A program made the translations under genes and the position numbers. From contig DXMJ01000003.1 in assembly GCA_019414265.1 (NCBI GenBank), positions 77,670 to 125,380 on the forward strand: DNA of 47,711 bases, read 5' to 3'. Under the pieces are notes generated by a model. That model did no database searches and was not told the DNA's origin. It saw only the letters and a program-made list of their open reading frames with translations. This stretch comes from Collinsella sp. (GTDB taxonomy: Bacteria; Actinomycetota; Coriobacteriia; Coriobacteriales; Coriobacteriaceae). Shown in pieces: positions 7,773-16,168 of the stretch (positions are counted from its first letter, which is position 1; each line of letters opens with the position of its first letter).

Positions 7773-7860
7773 ACACGCTCTTTTCCGACTGCAGGCTTAG
7801 CTCAACCTACGGTCGGTTTGCGTGTGAAGACCAGCCATAGTTTTAAACGCCTGCGGCTGG
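7773..7860 (+). other. Possible folded leader between infA and rpmJ
   Basis: In the 147-nt gap, ACACGC (7773-7778) can pair with GCGTGT (7820-7825) and, inside it, CCGAC (7785-7789) with GTCGG (7812-7816). A second stem pairs CCAGCC (7831-7836) with GGCTGG (7855-7860). There is no U-tract. Gaps elsewhere in this operon are mostly under 35 nt, so a structured spacer of this size stands out. Confidence 0.4.
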
Positions 7861-7909
7861 GCGAGTAGATAGTAGGGAAGTAGTTTGAGCGCTACCGAAA
7901 GGAAGAACG

Positions 7910-8023
7910 ATGAAGGTACGTCCTTCGGTCAAGAAGATGTGCGATAAGTGCAAAATCATTAGGCGCCACGGCAAGGTCCTCGTCATTTGCGAGAACCCCC
8001 GTCATAAGCAGCGTCAGGGTTAA
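7910..8023 (+). CDS. rpmJ: 50S ribosomal protein bL36, zinc type
   Basis: This 37-residue protein reads MKVRPSVKKMCDKCKI then a basic segment and ends KQRQG. It has the zinc set C-x2-C-x12-C-x4-H (Cys 11, 14, 27 and a His), so it is the zinc-binding form. The ATG at 7910 follows AAAGGAAG. It sits between infA and rpsM as in most bacteria. Confidence 0.97.
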   Translation: MKVRPSVKKMCDKCKIIRRHGKVLVICENPRHKQRQG

Positions 8024-8037
8024 GAGAGGAGACTACG

Positions 8038-8412
8038 TTGGCCCGTATTAATGGTGTCGACCTCCCGCGTGAGAAGCGCGTTGAGATCGGTCTGACCTAC
8101 ATTTACGGCATCGGCCGCACCACTGCGACGAAGATTTGCGTCGAGTGCAACGTTAACGTGGACACGCGCGTTAAGGACCTCACCGAGGATGAGGTTAACG
8201 CCATCCGCGATTATATCGATAAGAATCAGATCATGGTTGAGGGCGACCTCCGCCGTGAGCGCAACCAGAACGTCAAGCGCCTTATGGACATCGGCTGCAA
8301 CCGCGGCCTTCGTCACCGCAAGGGCCTCCCGGTCCGCGGCCAGCGCACCCACACTAACGCTCGTACCCGCAAGGGCCCGAAGCGTCAGATCGGTGCTAAG
8401 AAGAAGAAATAA
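8038..8412 (+). CDS. rpsM: 30S ribosomal protein uS13
   Basis: The 124-residue product begins MARINGVDLPREKRVEIGLTY and ends with the basic tail RTHTNARTRKGPKRQIGAKKKK that reaches into the decoding region. It contains the helix-two-turn-helix YGIGRTTATKI. The start is TTG at 8038, 7 nt or so after AGAGGAG; there is no ATG that would keep the conserved N-terminus. Confidence 0.97.
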   Translation: MARINGVDLPREKRVEIGLTYIYGIGRTTATKICVECNVNVDTRVKDLTEDEVNAIRDYIDKNQIMVEGDLRRERNQNVKRLMDIGCNRGLRHRKGLPVRGQRTHTNARTRKGPKRQIGAKKKK

Positions 8413-8426
8413 GGAGCGCTAGATAG

Positions 8427-8831
8427 ATGGCTACTGCTAAGAAGAACGTTCGCGCTGCCCGTCTGAAGCGCGCGGACCGTAAGAACATTTCCGTGGGCCA
8501 GGCTCACATTCGTTCTACGTTCAACAACACGATCGTTTCGATCACCGATCCCCAGGGCAACGTCATTTCCTGGAAGTCGGCTGGCCAGGTGGGCTTCAAG
8601 GGCTCCCGTAAGTCCACGCCGTTCGCTGCCCAGATGGCTGCCGAGGCTGCTGCCAAGCAGGCCATGGAGCACGGTATGAAGAAGGTTTCCGTCTTCGTCA
8701 AGGGCCCCGGCTCCGGTCGTGAGACCGCCATCCGCTCCCTCCAGGCTGCTGGCCTCGAGGTCTCGAGCATCCAGGACAAGACCCCCATTCCGCACAACGG
8801 CTGCCGCCCCAAGAAGCGTCGCCGCGTGTAA
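8427..8831 (+). CDS. rpsK: 30S ribosomal protein uS11
   Basis: The 134-residue product has the S11 core HIRSTFNNTIVSITDPQGNVISW, GFKGSRKSTPFAAQ and the C-terminal DKTPIPHNGCRPKKRRRV. It lies on the platform of the small subunit next to the E site. The ATG follows AAGGAG and lies 14 nt after rpsM. Confidence 0.98.
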   Translation: MATAKKNVRAARLKRADRKNISVGQAHIRSTFNNTIVSITDPQGNVISWKSAGQVGFKGSRKSTPFAAQMAAEAAAKQAMEHGMKKVSVFVKGPGSGRETAIRSLQAAGLEVSSIQDKTPIPHNGCRPKKRRRV

Positions 8832-8850
8832 CTGAAAGGATCGTATCAAT

Positions 8851-9447
8851 ATGGCAATCGACAGGACTCCTGTTCTTAAGCGCTGCCGTCAGCTCGGGAT
8901 CGATCCCGCTGAGCTCGGTTACAGCAGCAAGAAGGAATCTATCCGTCAGCCCAAGCGCCGTCGCAAGGAATCTGAGTACGGCATGCAGCTGCGTGAGAAG
9001 CAGAAGGTCAAGTTCATCTATGGCGTTCTGGAGAAGCAGTTCCACGGCTACTTCAACAAGGCCCGTAAGATGAACGGCGTCACCGGTGAGAACCTCATGA
9101 TCATCCTTGAGTCTCGCCTCGACAACGTCGTCTTCCGTCTTGGCTTCGCCCGCACCCGCAAAGAGGCTCGTCAGTCCGTCCGTCACGGTCACTTCACCGT
9201 GAACGGCAAGCGCGTGGACATCCCGTCCTACCGCGTCAAGGCCGGCGACGTCGTCGCTGTCGGCGAGAAGTTCCGTGACCTCCTCCCCATCAAGGAGGCC
9301 CTGATTTCCTCCGAGCGCTTTGAGGTCCCTGGCTGGCTCGAGGTCGATATCGAGAAGCTGTCTGGTAACGTGCTCGCTCTGCCGACGCGTGAGCAGATCA
9401 GCGGTGATATCAACGAGCAGCTCATCGTCGAGCTCTACTCTAAGTAG
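8851..9447 (+). CDS. rpsD: 30S ribosomal protein uS4
   Basis: The 198-residue product is a primary 16S rRNA binder and part of the mRNA entry site. It has the N-terminal S4 region, EYGMQLREKQKVKFIYGVLE, and the S4 RNA-binding domain LESRLDNVVFRLGFARTRKEARQSVRHGHFTVNG. The four-Cys zinc knot of C+ S4 proteins is absent, so it is the zinc-free type. It is followed directly by rpoA. Confidence 0.98.
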   Translation: MAIDRTPVLKRCRQLGIDPAELGYSSKKESIRQPKRRRKESEYGMQLREKQKVKFIYGVLEKQFHGYFNKARKMNGVTGENLMIILESRLDNVVFRLGFARTRKEARQSVRHGHFTVNGKRVDIPSYRVKAGDVVAVGEKFRDLLPIKEALISSERFEVPGWLEVDIEKLSGNVLALPTREQISGDINEQLIVELYSK

Positions 9448-9479
9448 TCCATCCGGGCTGCTGAGGCTGGAGGTAATAC

Positions 9480-10421
9480 ATGTCAGAATTCATTAGGCCT
9501 CAGGTTCAGGTCGAAGAGATTAACGAGACCTCTGCTCGTGTCTCCGTCGAGCCGCTCGAGCGTGGCTACGGCGATACGCTGGGTAACTCGCTTCGTCGTG
9601 TTCTTCTGTCCTCGCTCGAGGGTGCCGCCGTCGAGGCCATTCAGATCGATGGTGCGCAGCACGAGTTCATGACCATCCCTAACATGGTCGAGGATGTCAC
9701 CGACATCGTCCTGAATGTCAAGGGCCTTGTCTTCAGGGCTCTCGGCACGACCGACGAGGCGACCGCCACCATCTCGGTTGACGGCCCCTGCGAGGTCACC
9801 GGTGCGGACTTCTTTATTCCGTCCGAGTTTGAGCTGGTCAACCCCGAGCAGCACATTGCTACGCTCACCGAGGGTGGCCATCTCACCATGAGCATGCGCA
9901 TCGGCTATGGCCGCGGCTATGTTTCTGGCGAGGCTAACAAGCGTGACAACGATCCCATCGGTGTGATCAACGTCGACTCGCTGTACTCGCCGGTGTCCCG
10001 TTGCGCCAAGCTCGTTGAGGCTTGCCGTGTCGGCCAGCATACCGACTACGACCGCCTTGTCCTCGAGATCGAGACCAACGGTTCCATCGCCCCGCGCGAC
10101 GCCGTGGTCCAGGCTGCCAATATCATCAACCAGCATATGGCCGCCTTTATGAACCTTGCCGAGACCCCCGAGGTCGAGGAGGAGGCTTCGATCTTCGCTC
10201 CCGAGGTCACCAACGACAACGCCGAGCTGGACAAGCAGATCGAGGATCTGGACCTTTCCGTCCGTTCCTACAACTGCCTTAAGCGCGCCAGCATTCACTC
10301 GGTCCGTCAGCTCGTTGAGTTCTCGGAGAACGATCTGCTCAACATCCGTAACTTCGGTGTTAAGTCGATCGAGGAAGTGAAGGACAAGCTTGAGTCCATG
10401 GGCCTGAGCCTGAAGGCTTAA
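9480..10421 (+). CDS. rpoA: RNA polymerase alpha subunit
   Basis: Alpha dimerises to nucleate RNA polymerase assembly. The 313-residue product has the N-terminal domain (LERGYGDTLGNSLRRVLLSSLEGAA) and, after a short linker around residue 235, the complete C-terminal DNA-binding domain (LDLSVRSYNCLKRASIHSV...NFGVKSIEEVKDKL). An acidic linker EVEEEA separates the two. The ATG at 9480 follows GGAGG. Confidence 0.98.
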   Translation: MSEFIRPQVQVEEINETSARVSVEPLERGYGDTLGNSLRRVLLSSLEGAAVEAIQIDGAQHEFMTIPNMVEDVTDIVLNVKGLVFRALGTTDEATATISVDGPCEVTGADFFIPSEFELVNPEQHIATLTEGGHLTMSMRIGYGRGYVSGEANKRDNDPIGVINVDSLYSPVSRCAKLVEACRVGQHTDYDRLVLEIETNGSIAPRDAVVQAANIINQHMAAFMNLAETPEVEEEASIFAPEVTNDNAELDKQIEDLDLSVRSYNCLKRASIHSVRQLVEFSENDLLNIRNFGVKSIEEVKDKLESMGLSLKA

Positions 10422-10451
10422 TGCTTCGCATATTTGAGGAGAAACTAGACC

Positions 10452-10919
10452 ATGCGTCACAACGTTAAGAAGGGCCTGAAGCTCGGCACCGATGCGAGCC
10501 ACACCAAGGCCATGAAGAAGAGCCTTGCTAAGGCCCTCTTCGAGAACGACCGCATCAAGACCACCGAGACCCGCGCTAAGGCGCTGCGTTCGGTCGTCGA
10601 CCCGATCATCACTTGGGCCAAGAAGGGCGACCTGCACTCTCGTCGTCTGGCTATCGCCAAGCTCGGCGATAAGCAGCTCGTTGCCGAGATCTTCGACAAG
10701 GCTGCTCAGGGCATGTGGCAGGACCGCAACGGCGGTTACACCCGCATCATGAAGCTCGGTAACCGTAAGGGTGATAACGCTCCTATCGTTATCATGGAGC
10801 TCGTCACCGAGCCTTGCACGCCTAAGGCCAAGAAGGCTGCTCCGGCCCCCAAGAAGGCCGCTGCTCCCAAGAAGGTCGAGGCTGTCGAGGAGGCTCCTGC
10901 TGAGGAGACCGCTGAGTAG
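10452..10919 (+). CDS. rplQ: 50S ribosomal protein bL17 with Lys/Ala/Glu tail
   Basis: Residues 1-120 are a normal L17 (LGTDASHTKAMKKSLAKALFE, ELVTEP at the end). Residues 121-155 add a low-complexity tail of KKAAPAPKKAAAPKK followed by an acidic Glu/Ala part. L17 usually ends near 115-125 residues, so this is an extension, of a sort seen in some actinobacteria. A similar tail occurs on L31 at 25959-26384. The gene ends the operon; the terminator begins 26 nt later. Confidence 0.97.
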   Translation: MRHNVKKGLKLGTDASHTKAMKKSLAKALFENDRIKTTETRAKALRSVVDPIITWAKKGDLHSRRLAIAKLGDKQLVAEIFDKAAQGMWQDRNGGYTRIMKLGNRKGDNAPIVIMELVTEPCTPKAKKAAPAPKKAAAPKKVEAVEEAPAEETAE

Positions 10920-10945
10920 ACATTCTGTCTGCATAGGCTATATTC

Positions 10946-10976
10946 GAGGGGTACGTTCGCGTACCCCTCTTTTTTT
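10946..10976 (+). terminator. Intrinsic terminator of the ribosomal/rpoA operon
   Basis: A perfect 10-bp stem (10946-10955 with 10960-10969) with a TTCG loop is followed by seven T. This is the clearest terminator of the window and separates rplQ from truA. Confidence 0.95.
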
Positions 10977-11011
10977 GTCGCAATACCGTTGCTAGTTTGT
11001 TGGGAGCGCCT

Positions 11012-11836
11012 ATGACTGCGCCGTCTGATTTCAATTCGACCCCCGAGCTTGACGCCACCCTTGTATTTCGCGTGGCCTACGATGGCTCCTCCTATAGCGG
11101 ATTTGCCGAGCAGCCGGGCCAGACGACGGTCGCGGGCGAGCTGCGCCGTGCCATTGAGACGTTGCTGCGCCGCCCAATCGATCTGACGTGCGCGGGGCGT
11201 ACCGATGCCGGCGTTCATGCGGTGGCCCAATACATCAGCGTGCCTGTAACGGACGCTGAGCTCGCTTTGACGCGCCGTAGGTGGCTGAGGGCTATGGATG
11301 CCCTCCTGGGCAAAGATATCGCCATAAACGAGGTCTACAAGGCTCGTAAGGGCTTTTCTGCGCGTTTTGACGCGCGCTCTCGCACTTACACCTATCGCAT
11401 TGCCGACCGTGATGCGCGGCCCGTGCTGTCACGCGGTGCCGTGTGGTGGCATCGCTATCCCCTCGACGTCGATGCGATGGCGGCCGCCTGCCCTACGCTT
11501 TTGGGCGAGCAGGACTTTAAGAGCTTTTGCAAGGTCGCCTCTGCCGTGGGCAAACCTACGCACCGCTGCGTAATGCGTGCCGAGTTTGGCCATGAGGTCG
11601 CCTTTGGCGAGGACATCCTCACGTTTACCATCGAGGGCAATGCGTTTTTGCATTCGATGGTGCGAACCATTGTGGGCACCCTTGTTGAGATCGGCATGCA
11701 TCGCCGCGATCCCGAGTGGATGCGTGAGGTAATTGATGCCTGCGATCGCACCGCAGCTGGTCCTACGGCACCCGCATGCGGTCTTACCTTTATGGGCGTG
11801 GATTACGACTCCACCGAGCTTGTGGTGCTCGATTAG
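11012..11836 (+). CDS. truA: tRNA pseudouridine(38-40) synthase TruA
   Basis: TruA converts uridines 38-40 of the tRNA anticodon arm to pseudouridine. The 274-residue product has the catalytic-Asp motif AGRTDAGVHA, the upstream YDGSSYSGF segment, and SFCKVAS / FLHSMVRTIVGTLVEIG near the C-terminus. I use ATG at 11012 behind GGGAG rather than the in-frame TTG at 10997. It follows rplQ as in many Gram-positives, but past a terminator, so it probably has its own promoter. Confidence 0.95.
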   Translation: MTAPSDFNSTPELDATLVFRVAYDGSSYSGFAEQPGQTTVAGELRRAIETLLRRPIDLTCAGRTDAGVHAVAQYISVPVTDAELALTRRRWLRAMDALLGKDIAINEVYKARKGFSARFDARSRTYTYRIADRDARPVLSRGAVWWHRYPLDVDAMAAACPTLLGEQDFKSFCKVASAVGKPTHRCVMRAEFGHEVAFGEDILTFTIEGNAFLHSMVRTIVGTLVEIGMHRRDPEWMREVIDACDRTAAGPTAPACGLTFMGVDYDSTELVVLD

Positions 11837-11955
11837 GGAAGTGGCTGCCTGACGGCGATCTTTGTGTGCAGCGCCTGTGAGCGGGGCGTGTGCAACATCT
11901 GTTCTTGACGTGCATCGCGACGGGCGACCATCCGCATTAATTGACGGGGTGTACC

Positions 11956-13032
11956 ATGAACGGCAGTTTGTTACTGGCTGTCGAGAGGACGGAAAACTTG
12001 GTTCGACGTGGTTCGCATCCGCGACTTTCGGTGATCCTGATTGTTGAGGGTTCCCCCAGTTATACGATGCGCGCTCTCGAGAGCATCCAGAACCAAGACC
12101 TCTACGATTTGCAGATTGTCGTCGTTTGCCGCGGCGTGGTAGCTGGTGTGCGTCATTCGCTCGAAGTTGCTGCCGACAGAGATATTCATATTGATTTGAT
12201 TGATGTTGAAGACCCGGTGCCTGGCGCCTGCCTGCGTGCCGGCTTTGCGGCTTCGCGCGGCTCCCAGATCATTGCGATGAATGCCAATGAGTGGTTTGCG
12301 CCGCAGTCCCTTTCGCAGATGGTCGAAAGCTCCTGCGACGCTTCTGCTGACATCGTGTTTCCCTCTGTTTCGCTCGATCGCTACGATGTTCACCGCGAAC
12401 GTCATTCCCGAGTTTTGGACGCGACATCCGTTTCTGAAGATGAGGACCGGGCGGCTTGCCTGACCCAATTGGTTTCCTGTGGTTTAATCCGACAGACCTC
12501 TGGCGTGCTGTATGATCGCGCCCTTTTTGAGGCGTGCCTTGCGCATGGCGATGCGTTTCGAACGGTGTCTTTTTTGACGCTCGCGCTTTCGCAGGCAAAG
12601 CGCGTTTCGGGATGTGGCCGTGCCCGTTTTCATGCAGTTGCGCCGTCGATTACGGAGACGTTTGACCCCACGATGTTTGCCAGGCTTTCTGATGATATCG
12701 GGGCGCTCGACAGGCTTGCCGACTCGCTTGCCGTCGCGGGCGGTGGCAATCAGTTGAAACTGGTCTGCCAGCGGTATTACTACGCCGGTCTGGTCGCCTG
12801 CATCGAAAATTTGTGTTTGAGCCCCCATGGGGTGTCTTCAATAGAGCGTTCGGCCCGTTTGCATGATATGCTCGAAGCGCAGCGTACCCGTCAGATGGTT
12901 GCGGCTCTTAAAGGCAATCATCGTGGCCTAGGTCTGCTCTATGGTTCGATAGCTAGTGCCAAGCCCATGCGGTGTGCGTTGTATACGCATCTGGCGGCCT
13001 TTTTCAATCGTTCGGGCGTCCGGACTGTCTAG
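11956..13032 (+). CDS. Glycosyltransferase-2-like protein with degenerate active site
   Basis: The 358-residue product opens with a GT-A-type fold: LSVILIVEGSPSYTMRALESIQNQDLYDLQIVVV matches the usual SVI-PVYN...L..CL.SI..Q....EIIVV pattern. Where GT2 enzymes have an acidic DxD (as in LDSDDW), this protein has MNANEWFAP, so two of the metal-binding acids are missing. No membrane segment is obvious. It may be inactive, use another mechanism, or be a binding protein. It begins at ATG 11956 behind GACGGGG. It lies alone between truA and argR with no other sugar genes, so its substrate is unknown. Confidence 0.6.
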   Translation: MNGSLLLAVERTENLVRRGSHPRLSVILIVEGSPSYTMRALESIQNQDLYDLQIVVVCRGVVAGVRHSLEVAADRDIHIDLIDVEDPVPGACLRAGFAASRGSQIIAMNANEWFAPQSLSQMVESSCDASADIVFPSVSLDRYDVHRERHSRVLDATSVSEDEDRAACLTQLVSCGLIRQTSGVLYDRALFEACLAHGDAFRTVSFLTLALSQAKRVSGCGRARFHAVAPSITETFDPTMFARLSDDIGALDRLADSLAVAGGGNQLKLVCQRYYYAGLVACIENLCLSPHGVSSIERSARLHDMLEAQRTRQMVAALKGNHRGLGLLYGSIASAKPMRCALYTHLAAFFNRSGVRTV

Positions 13033-13041
13033 TAGCGTGAT

Positions 13042-13075
13042 TTTCGAAATAAATTGCATGGAATTGTTTCGAAAT
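13042..13075. promoter_or_regulatory. Operator-like dyad upstream of argR
   Basis: Two copies of the self-complementary TTTCGAAA plus T, at 13042-13050 and 13067-13075, flank an AATTGCATGGAATT core. The whole is a near-perfect dyad centred on CATG with a single-base indel. It sits 90-120 bp before the argR start. An ArgR autoregulatory site is possible, but it does not look like the standard ARG box. Confidence 0.5.
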
Positions 13076-13164
13076 GCGTTCTTATTCACTAAAACCCTCA
13101 AATAGCGCTAAACTATTCAATCACTAAGTGATTGTCTCCGCCATCTTTTGGAGTGAGGTTTTGT

Positions 13165-13602
13165 ATGGCCAAAAAACGCAATGGGCGCCAGGATGCCATC
13201 AGAGATATTGTTCGCAATAAGGACGTACGCACGCAGCGCGTTTTGGTAGACGAGCTTCGCGCCATGGGTTTCGATTGCACGCAGGCGACCGTTTCGCGCG
13301 ACATCGCGGACATGGGACTGCGTAAGCTCCCCGAGGGCATCTATGTCCTTGCCGAGGACCTGCATCTGCAGCGCATGGTTTCCGAGCTGGTTACCGGCGT
13401 ACTGCGCACCGATAATCTGGTTATGATCAAGGCGCAGCCCGGTACGGCTTCTGGTATTGCCGCAGCGGTCGATGCCGCGGAGCTGCCCGACGTGCTTGGC
13501 TCGCTTGCCGGCAACGACACGATCTTAGTCATTGCGCAGACGGCCGAGGACGGAGAGCGCCTTGAGGCGCTCATCAACAAGCTGAGTAACTCTCACAAGT
13601 AG
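13165..13602 (+). CDS. argR: Arginine repressor ArgR
   Basis: ArgR senses arginine and controls arginine synthesis or catabolism. The 145-residue product has an N-terminal winged helix (RTQRVLVDELRAMGFDCTQATVSRDIADMGLRK) and a C-terminal hexamerisation/arginine domain (GTASGIAAAVDAAELPDVLGSLAGNDTILVI). I chose ATG 13165, 6 nt after GGAGTGAGG, over a TTG at 13132. No arg genes lie in the window. An unusual dyad lies upstream. Confidence 0.95.
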   Translation: MAKKRNGRQDAIRDIVRNKDVRTQRVLVDELRAMGFDCTQATVSRDIADMGLRKLPEGIYVLAEDLHLQRMVSELVTGVLRTDNLVMIKAQPGTASGIAAAVDAAELPDVLGSLAGNDTILVIAQTAEDGERLEALINKLSNSHK

Positions 13603-13652
13603 GGGATGCGTGGCACTGCTGCTGTGCCGATTGTTGCTATAGGTAATTGCCG

Positions 13653-13681
13653 AGGGCGTTGACGAAGGTCAGCGCCCTTTT
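13653..13681 (+). terminator. Intrinsic terminator of argR
   Basis: An 11-bp stem (13653-13663 with 13668-13678, one G-T) with a GAAG loop, followed by TTTT. It lies 50 nt after the argR stop. Confidence 0.8.
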
Positions 13682-13750
13682 GCATGCCGGCACCCGTTGC
13701 TCTATCGGTCCTGCAGCCGGGGCCGTCGTGGCATCATGTGGCATCTGCCG

Positions 13751-13792
13751 AAATAAAGAAGCGCCCGAGCAGCGTACGTGCTGCTCGGGCGC
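13751..13792 (-). terminator. Intrinsic terminator of the penicillin-binding protein gene
   Basis: A perfect 13-bp inverted repeat (13761-13773 with 13780-13792). Read on the minus strand it is followed by TTCTTTATTT, so it ends transcription of the gene at 13818-16007. Confidence 0.85.
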
Positions 13793-13817
13793 CTTGGTGT
13801 CAGATGCCGCTTTGCGC

Positions 13818-16007
13818 CTACTGGCCCGTAGAGGGTTCGGGCGTGGGCGTAGGATCGGGGGTAGGCGTCGGCGTGCCACCGTCGCCACCCGTGCCGCCAT
13901 TGCCACCCGTGCCACCGTCGCCACCTGTCGTGCCGCTATCGCCGGTGGTGTTGCCGCCCGGGGTTTCAGTGGTCGTGGTTGTCGTTGTCGTTGTGGTGGT
14001 CGTGGTCTCTTCCTCTTCTTTTCCCTCGTCTTTATCCTCCTCGTCTTTCTTTTTGTTGTTTGTGCCGTAGAACTTCCAGACGTTATTGTTCTTGTACGTG
14101 GGAGCCGTTCCGGTCGGGAATTCCTCGCGCTCGGTGCCCGCAAGAACGGTGTTCATGAACTTCTTAAAGACGGGCAGGTTGGTGCTGTCGCCCAGCAGGT
14201 CCGAACCGTACTTTTGGATGGGAATCTCGCCTGCGGAATAACCGGTCCACAGGGCGCATGCCAGTTGCGGCGTGAAGCCGCAGAACCACAGGTTGGTGGT
14301 GTTGTCAGTGGTGCCCGTCTTGCCGGCATAGGGCTGGTTGACGCTCAGCGCGCCGGCGGCACCCGTGCCGCTGCCCTGCATGACGCCGGATAGAACGTCG
14401 GTAACCGCGGCAGCCTCGCCTTCGGTGAGCACCTGCGTGGGATTGTCAGTGTGTTGGTACAGAACCGAGCCGGTACGCGAGTCGATCTCGGTAATGGCGA
14501 TGGGCTGACGGTAGTAGCCACCGTTGGCAAACGTTGCGTAGGCAGATGCCATCTCGAGCGGTGAGATGGATCCGGTGCCGAGCGTCATGACGGGAACGTC
14601 CTCGATATTGTCCTTGGCGGGATCGATGCCAAGCTTTTTGACGAGCGACATGATCTTGTCATTGCCGATGGCTTCGGCCACCTGAATGTAGCCGGTGTTG
14701 GATGAGTATGCCGTTGCCTGTTTAAGCGTGATGTTGCCATAGCTCTGGTTGCCGTAGTTTTGCACCTCGGTCGTGGTGCCCTTGGCCTTGAGCGGCGAGT
14801 TGCAGTTGAGGGTGACGTTGGGGTTCATACCGTTTTGGATGGCAGTTGCCAGCGTAAAGGCCTTAAACGTGGAGCCCACGGGGCGCTTTGCCGTAGCGTG
14901 GTTCACATGATTCTCGTCGGCGTTGTAGTCGTAGCCGCCCACCATGCATTTGATGTAGCCGGTCTTGGGGTCAACGACGACCATGCCCATGTCCAGGCCG
15001 TCGAGCGAAAGCGTGTCGAGCTGCGAGCGCACGGCCTCCTCGGCCACCTGCTGCATGGTGGGGTCGATGGTGGTCTTGACGGTCAGACCGCCCTTAAAGA
15101 GCACGTCGGTGGAGAACTCCTGCTCAAGCAGCTGCTTAACGTAGGCGACAAAGTAGGGCTGAGAGTACACATCGACGCCACTGCCCGAAATCTCGGTCAC
15201 GTTAAGCGTGATGGGCTCAGCCTGCGCGGCATCGTGCTCTTCCTGCGTGATGTGGCCCAGACGCAGCATGTTGTCCAGAACCTTGTTGCGGCGGGACAGC
15301 GCCAAGTCGGGATTAACCGTGGGGTCGTACTGCGAGGGCGAGTTGGGAAGGCCGATCAGCAGCGCGGCCTCGCTCAGGGTGAGGTCGGCGGCGGTTTTGG
15401 ACAGATAGGTCTCGGCGGCGGCCTCGATGCCATATGCTCCATGGCCGTAGTAGATGGTGTTGAGGTACATCATGAGGATCTCGTCTTTGGAGTACATATC
15501 CTCCATCTTGATGGCGATATAGGCCTCGCGCACCTTACGCTCGATGGTCGAGTCGAATTGTTCCTCCTGCAAGATGGTGTTGCGAACCAGCTGCTGGGTG
15601 ATGGTCGATGCGCCCTCGTGGCCGCCGGTGAGGGTTGCCACCGATGCGCGTGCAATGCCCCAGAGGTCGATGCCGCCGTGCTCGTAGAAGCGCTCGTCCT
15701 CAACGTCAACGGTGCCCTGCAGCACGTACGGGGACACTTGGTCCTTGGTGATGGACTTGCGGTTTTGCGTGTAGAAACTCGCAATGGTATTGCCGTTGCA
15801 GTCGACGATGTCGGTGGGCTCGCTCACCAGATACGCGTTGGCATCGGTGTAGTCGGGCAGATCGGACAGCCAGCGGTTGACGTTGCCGATCATGCCGATG
15901 CCAAACGCTACGCCCGCGATAAGCAGAAAGCCCAAAAACGAGAGCAAGATCATGGGAAGGGCATGCGTCTTGGAGCGACCGCGCCCCTGTCGTTGGCGAG
16001 GACCCAT
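13818..16007 (-). CDS. Class A penicillin-binding protein (glycosyltransferase/transpeptidase)
   Basis: It builds peptidoglycan on the outer side of the membrane. The 729-residue product has a basic cytosolic N-terminus and one membrane anchor at about residues 20-45. The GT51 domain has EDERFYEHGGID and GASTITQQLVRN, and the transpeptidase domain has STFK (SxxK), SSN (SxN) and KTGTT. The last 75 or so residues are low complexity: a Lys/Glu stretch, thirteen consecutive Thr, a Gly-rich part, then PTPTP repeats. This is a likely wall-spanning tail. I place the start at 16007, behind TGGAGGT, not at the upstream in-frame codon at 16067. It is divergent from the U32 gene. Confidence 0.94.
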   Translation of the reverse strand: MGPRQRQGRGRSKTHALPMILLSFLGFLLIAGVAFGIGMIGNVNRWLSDLPDYTDANAYLVSEPTDIVDCNGNTIASFYTQNRKSITKDQVSPYVLQGTVDVEDERFYEHGGIDLWGIARASVATLTGGHEGASTITQQLVRNTILQEEQFDSTIERKVREAYIAIKMEDMYSKDEILMMYLNTIYYGHGAYGIEAAAETYLSKTAADLTLSEAALLIGLPNSPSQYDPTVNPDLALSRRNKVLDNMLRLGHITQEEHDAAQAEPITLNVTEISGSGVDVYSQPYFVAYVKQLLEQEFSTDVLFKGGLTVKTTIDPTMQQVAEEAVRSQLDTLSLDGLDMGMVVVDPKTGYIKCMVGGYDYNADENHVNHATAKRPVGSTFKAFTLATAIQNGMNPNVTLNCNSPLKAKGTTTEVQNYGNQSYGNITLKQATAYSSNTGYIQVAEAIGNDKIMSLVKKLGIDPAKDNIEDVPVMTLGTGSISPLEMASAYATFANGGYYRQPIAITEIDSRTGSVLYQHTDNPTQVLTEGEAAAVTDVLSGVMQGSGTGAAGALSVNQPYAGKTGTTDNTTNLWFCGFTPQLACALWTGYSAGEIPIQKYGSDLLGDSTNLPVFKKFMNTVLAGTEREEFPTGTAPTYKNNNVWKFYGTNNKKKDEEDKDEGKEEEETTTTTTTTTTTTTETPGGNTTGDSGTTGGDGGTGGNGGTGGDGGTPTPTPDPTPTPEPSTGQ

Positions 16008-16168
16008 ATATTGACCTCCAGGTATGTCGTGCCAGGCGGCAGGTATGCTGCCGGGCAGGATGGACATAAGTTATTACACGATAAACCAATCGGGGCACGC
16101 GGGGCCTCGTGTATGCTGGTTGGCAGCATTTTTCAGAGTGAAAGCACACCTTGGCAAGGAGTTTACCG

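Noticed and set aside
13972..14011. GTT/GTC tandem array as a microsatellite or CRISPR-like repeat
   Set aside because: It is the antisense of the poly-Thr run in the penicillin-binding protein. No CRISPR array was seen anywhere in the window.
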